In this document: positions 5,139 through 5,670 of the stretch, one piece after another
Numbering within the stretch: position 1 is the first letter of the stretch
Layout: every line of letters starts with the position of its first letter
Translations under genes and position numbers: made by a program
The notes under the pieces: model-generated
What the model was told of the DNA's origin: nothing
Databases searched by the model: none
Seen by the model: only the letters and a program-made list of their open reading frames with translations
Origin: an uncultured Verrucomicrobiota bacterium
GTDB lineage: Bacteria; Verrucomicrobiota; Verrucomicrobiia; Limisphaerales; UBA9464
Length of the DNA: 5,670 nt
Direction of reading: 5' to 3'
NCBI GenBank assembly: GCA_903930165.1
Contig: CAIYXO010000913.1
Location: 1-5,670, forward strand

Positions 5139-5670
5139 ATGGCCACGCAGACCATCGAATTCAAGGACCCCGCGGCCCGCGCTTCCGCCGCGGTGGCGGC
5201 CGCCTCCGACGACGACATCCAGGATCTCAAGGGCGACAAGCTCGTGCTCAACATGGGCCCGTCGCATCCGTCCACGCACGGAGTGTTGCGGATCCTCGTG
5301 GAGATGGACGGTGAGACCATCACCAAGGCGATCCCCGACGTCGGCTACCTGCATCGGGGCGACGAGAAGATCGCCGAGAACATGACCTACAACCAGTTCG
5401 TGCCCTACACGGACCGGTTGGACTACCTCGCGCCGCTCGCGAACAACGTCGCCTACGTCCTCGCCGTCGAGAAGCTGATGGGCATCGATGGCGCGATCCC
5501 GCCGCGCGGTCAGTACCTGCGGGTCATCTGCTGTGAGCTGGCCCGCATCTCGGCCCACCTGCTCGGCTTGGGCGCGTTCGCGATGGACGTCGGCGCGCTG
5601 ACGGTCTTCCTCCACACCTTCACCGAGCGGGAGAAGATCTACAACCTGTGCGAGTCGCTGACCGGCGCCC
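5139..5670 (+). CDS. nuoD: NADH-quinone oxidoreductase subunit D (NuoD), partial (C-terminus beyond right edge)
   Basis: NuoD is the 49-kDa-type subunit of complex I, related to the large subunit of NiFe hydrogenases, and lines the quinone pocket with NuoB. The first 177 residues are present. After an Ala-rich, acidic N-terminal stretch (about 1-30) come 'LNMGPSHPSTHGVLRI', the loop whose His contacts quinone in studied complexes, then 'GYLHRGDEKIAEN', 'YTDRLDYLAPLANN' and 'CCELARISAHLLGLGAFAMDVGA'. Having Asp rather than a hydrophobic residue in 'HRGDEK' differs from E. coli-type NuoD and suits a non-proteobacterial lineage. The ATG lies three bases after the nuoC stop, with GAAGAG (5127-5132) as a modest ribosome binding site. 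The frame is open to the window end. Confidence 0.97.
   Translation, partial: MATQTIEFKDPAARASAAVAAASDDDIQDLKGDKLVLNMGPSHPSTHGVLRILVEMDGETITKAIPDVGYLHRGDEKIAENMTYNQFVPYTDRLDYLAPLANNVAYVLAVEKLMGIDGAIPPRGQYLRVICCELARISAHLLGLGAFAMDVGALTVFLHTFTEREKIYNLCESLTGA

Noticed and set aside
3762..5615. Long open frame on the minus strand opposite aat end, nuoB, nuoC and nuoD
   Set aside because: It lies antisense to clearly conserved complex I genes and crosses their intergenic region. Its product is rich in His, Gly, Asp and Val with no family motif. In GC-rich DNA this is a codon-bias shadow.

Overview
This is a GC-rich bacterial chromosome segment, tightly packed and with ordinary housekeeping content. 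Three traits point towards Verrucomicrobiota or a related phylum: an actinobacterial-type ClpS followed by a DUF2017-like gene, an aat gene next to that pair, and a NuoD of the 'HRGDEKIAEN' type. This placement comes from remembered family patterns, not a search, so it is a moderate-confidence guess.

Left part (1-2273, minus strand): a two-component system. A membrane sensor kinase is followed, with a 4-base ATGA overlap, by a NarL/FixJ-type response regulator whose DNA-binding half lies beyond the left edge. The kinase has a signal peptide, a periplasmic beta-sandwich domain resembling the sugar-binding domain of family 2 glycosidases, seven membrane segments, and a HisKA_3 plus HATPase core.

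Centre (2274-3813, plus strand): a 110-base divergent intergenic region carries a long imperfect inverted repeat and a possible leaderless promoter. Three close-packed genes follow: clpS, a DUF2017-like gene and aat. ClpS and Aat are the recognition and tagging components of the bacterial N-degron (N-end rule) pathway. The middle protein has no established function, but its position suggests it works in or alongside that pathway.

Right part (3814-5670, plus strand): the start of a respiratory complex I operon, nuoB-nuoC-nuoD, with nuoD cut by the window edge. No nuoA precedes nuoB. The 125-base region before nuoB holds the most striking non-coding signal in the window: a perfect AT-rich palindrome, TTTGTGAA-AAAC-TTCACAAA, that fits the operator consensus of the NADH/NAD+-sensing repressor Rex. 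Just downstream are a plausible promoter and two mutually exclusive GC-rich hairpins. A redox-controlled complex I operon is the simplest reading.

I see no RNA genes, mobile elements or CRISPR arrays, and no convincing terminator. No gene-free stretch exceeds about 125 bases. I found no clear sign of an undescribed defence or mobile system; the items worth a second look are regulatory sites and the N-degron gene arrangement.
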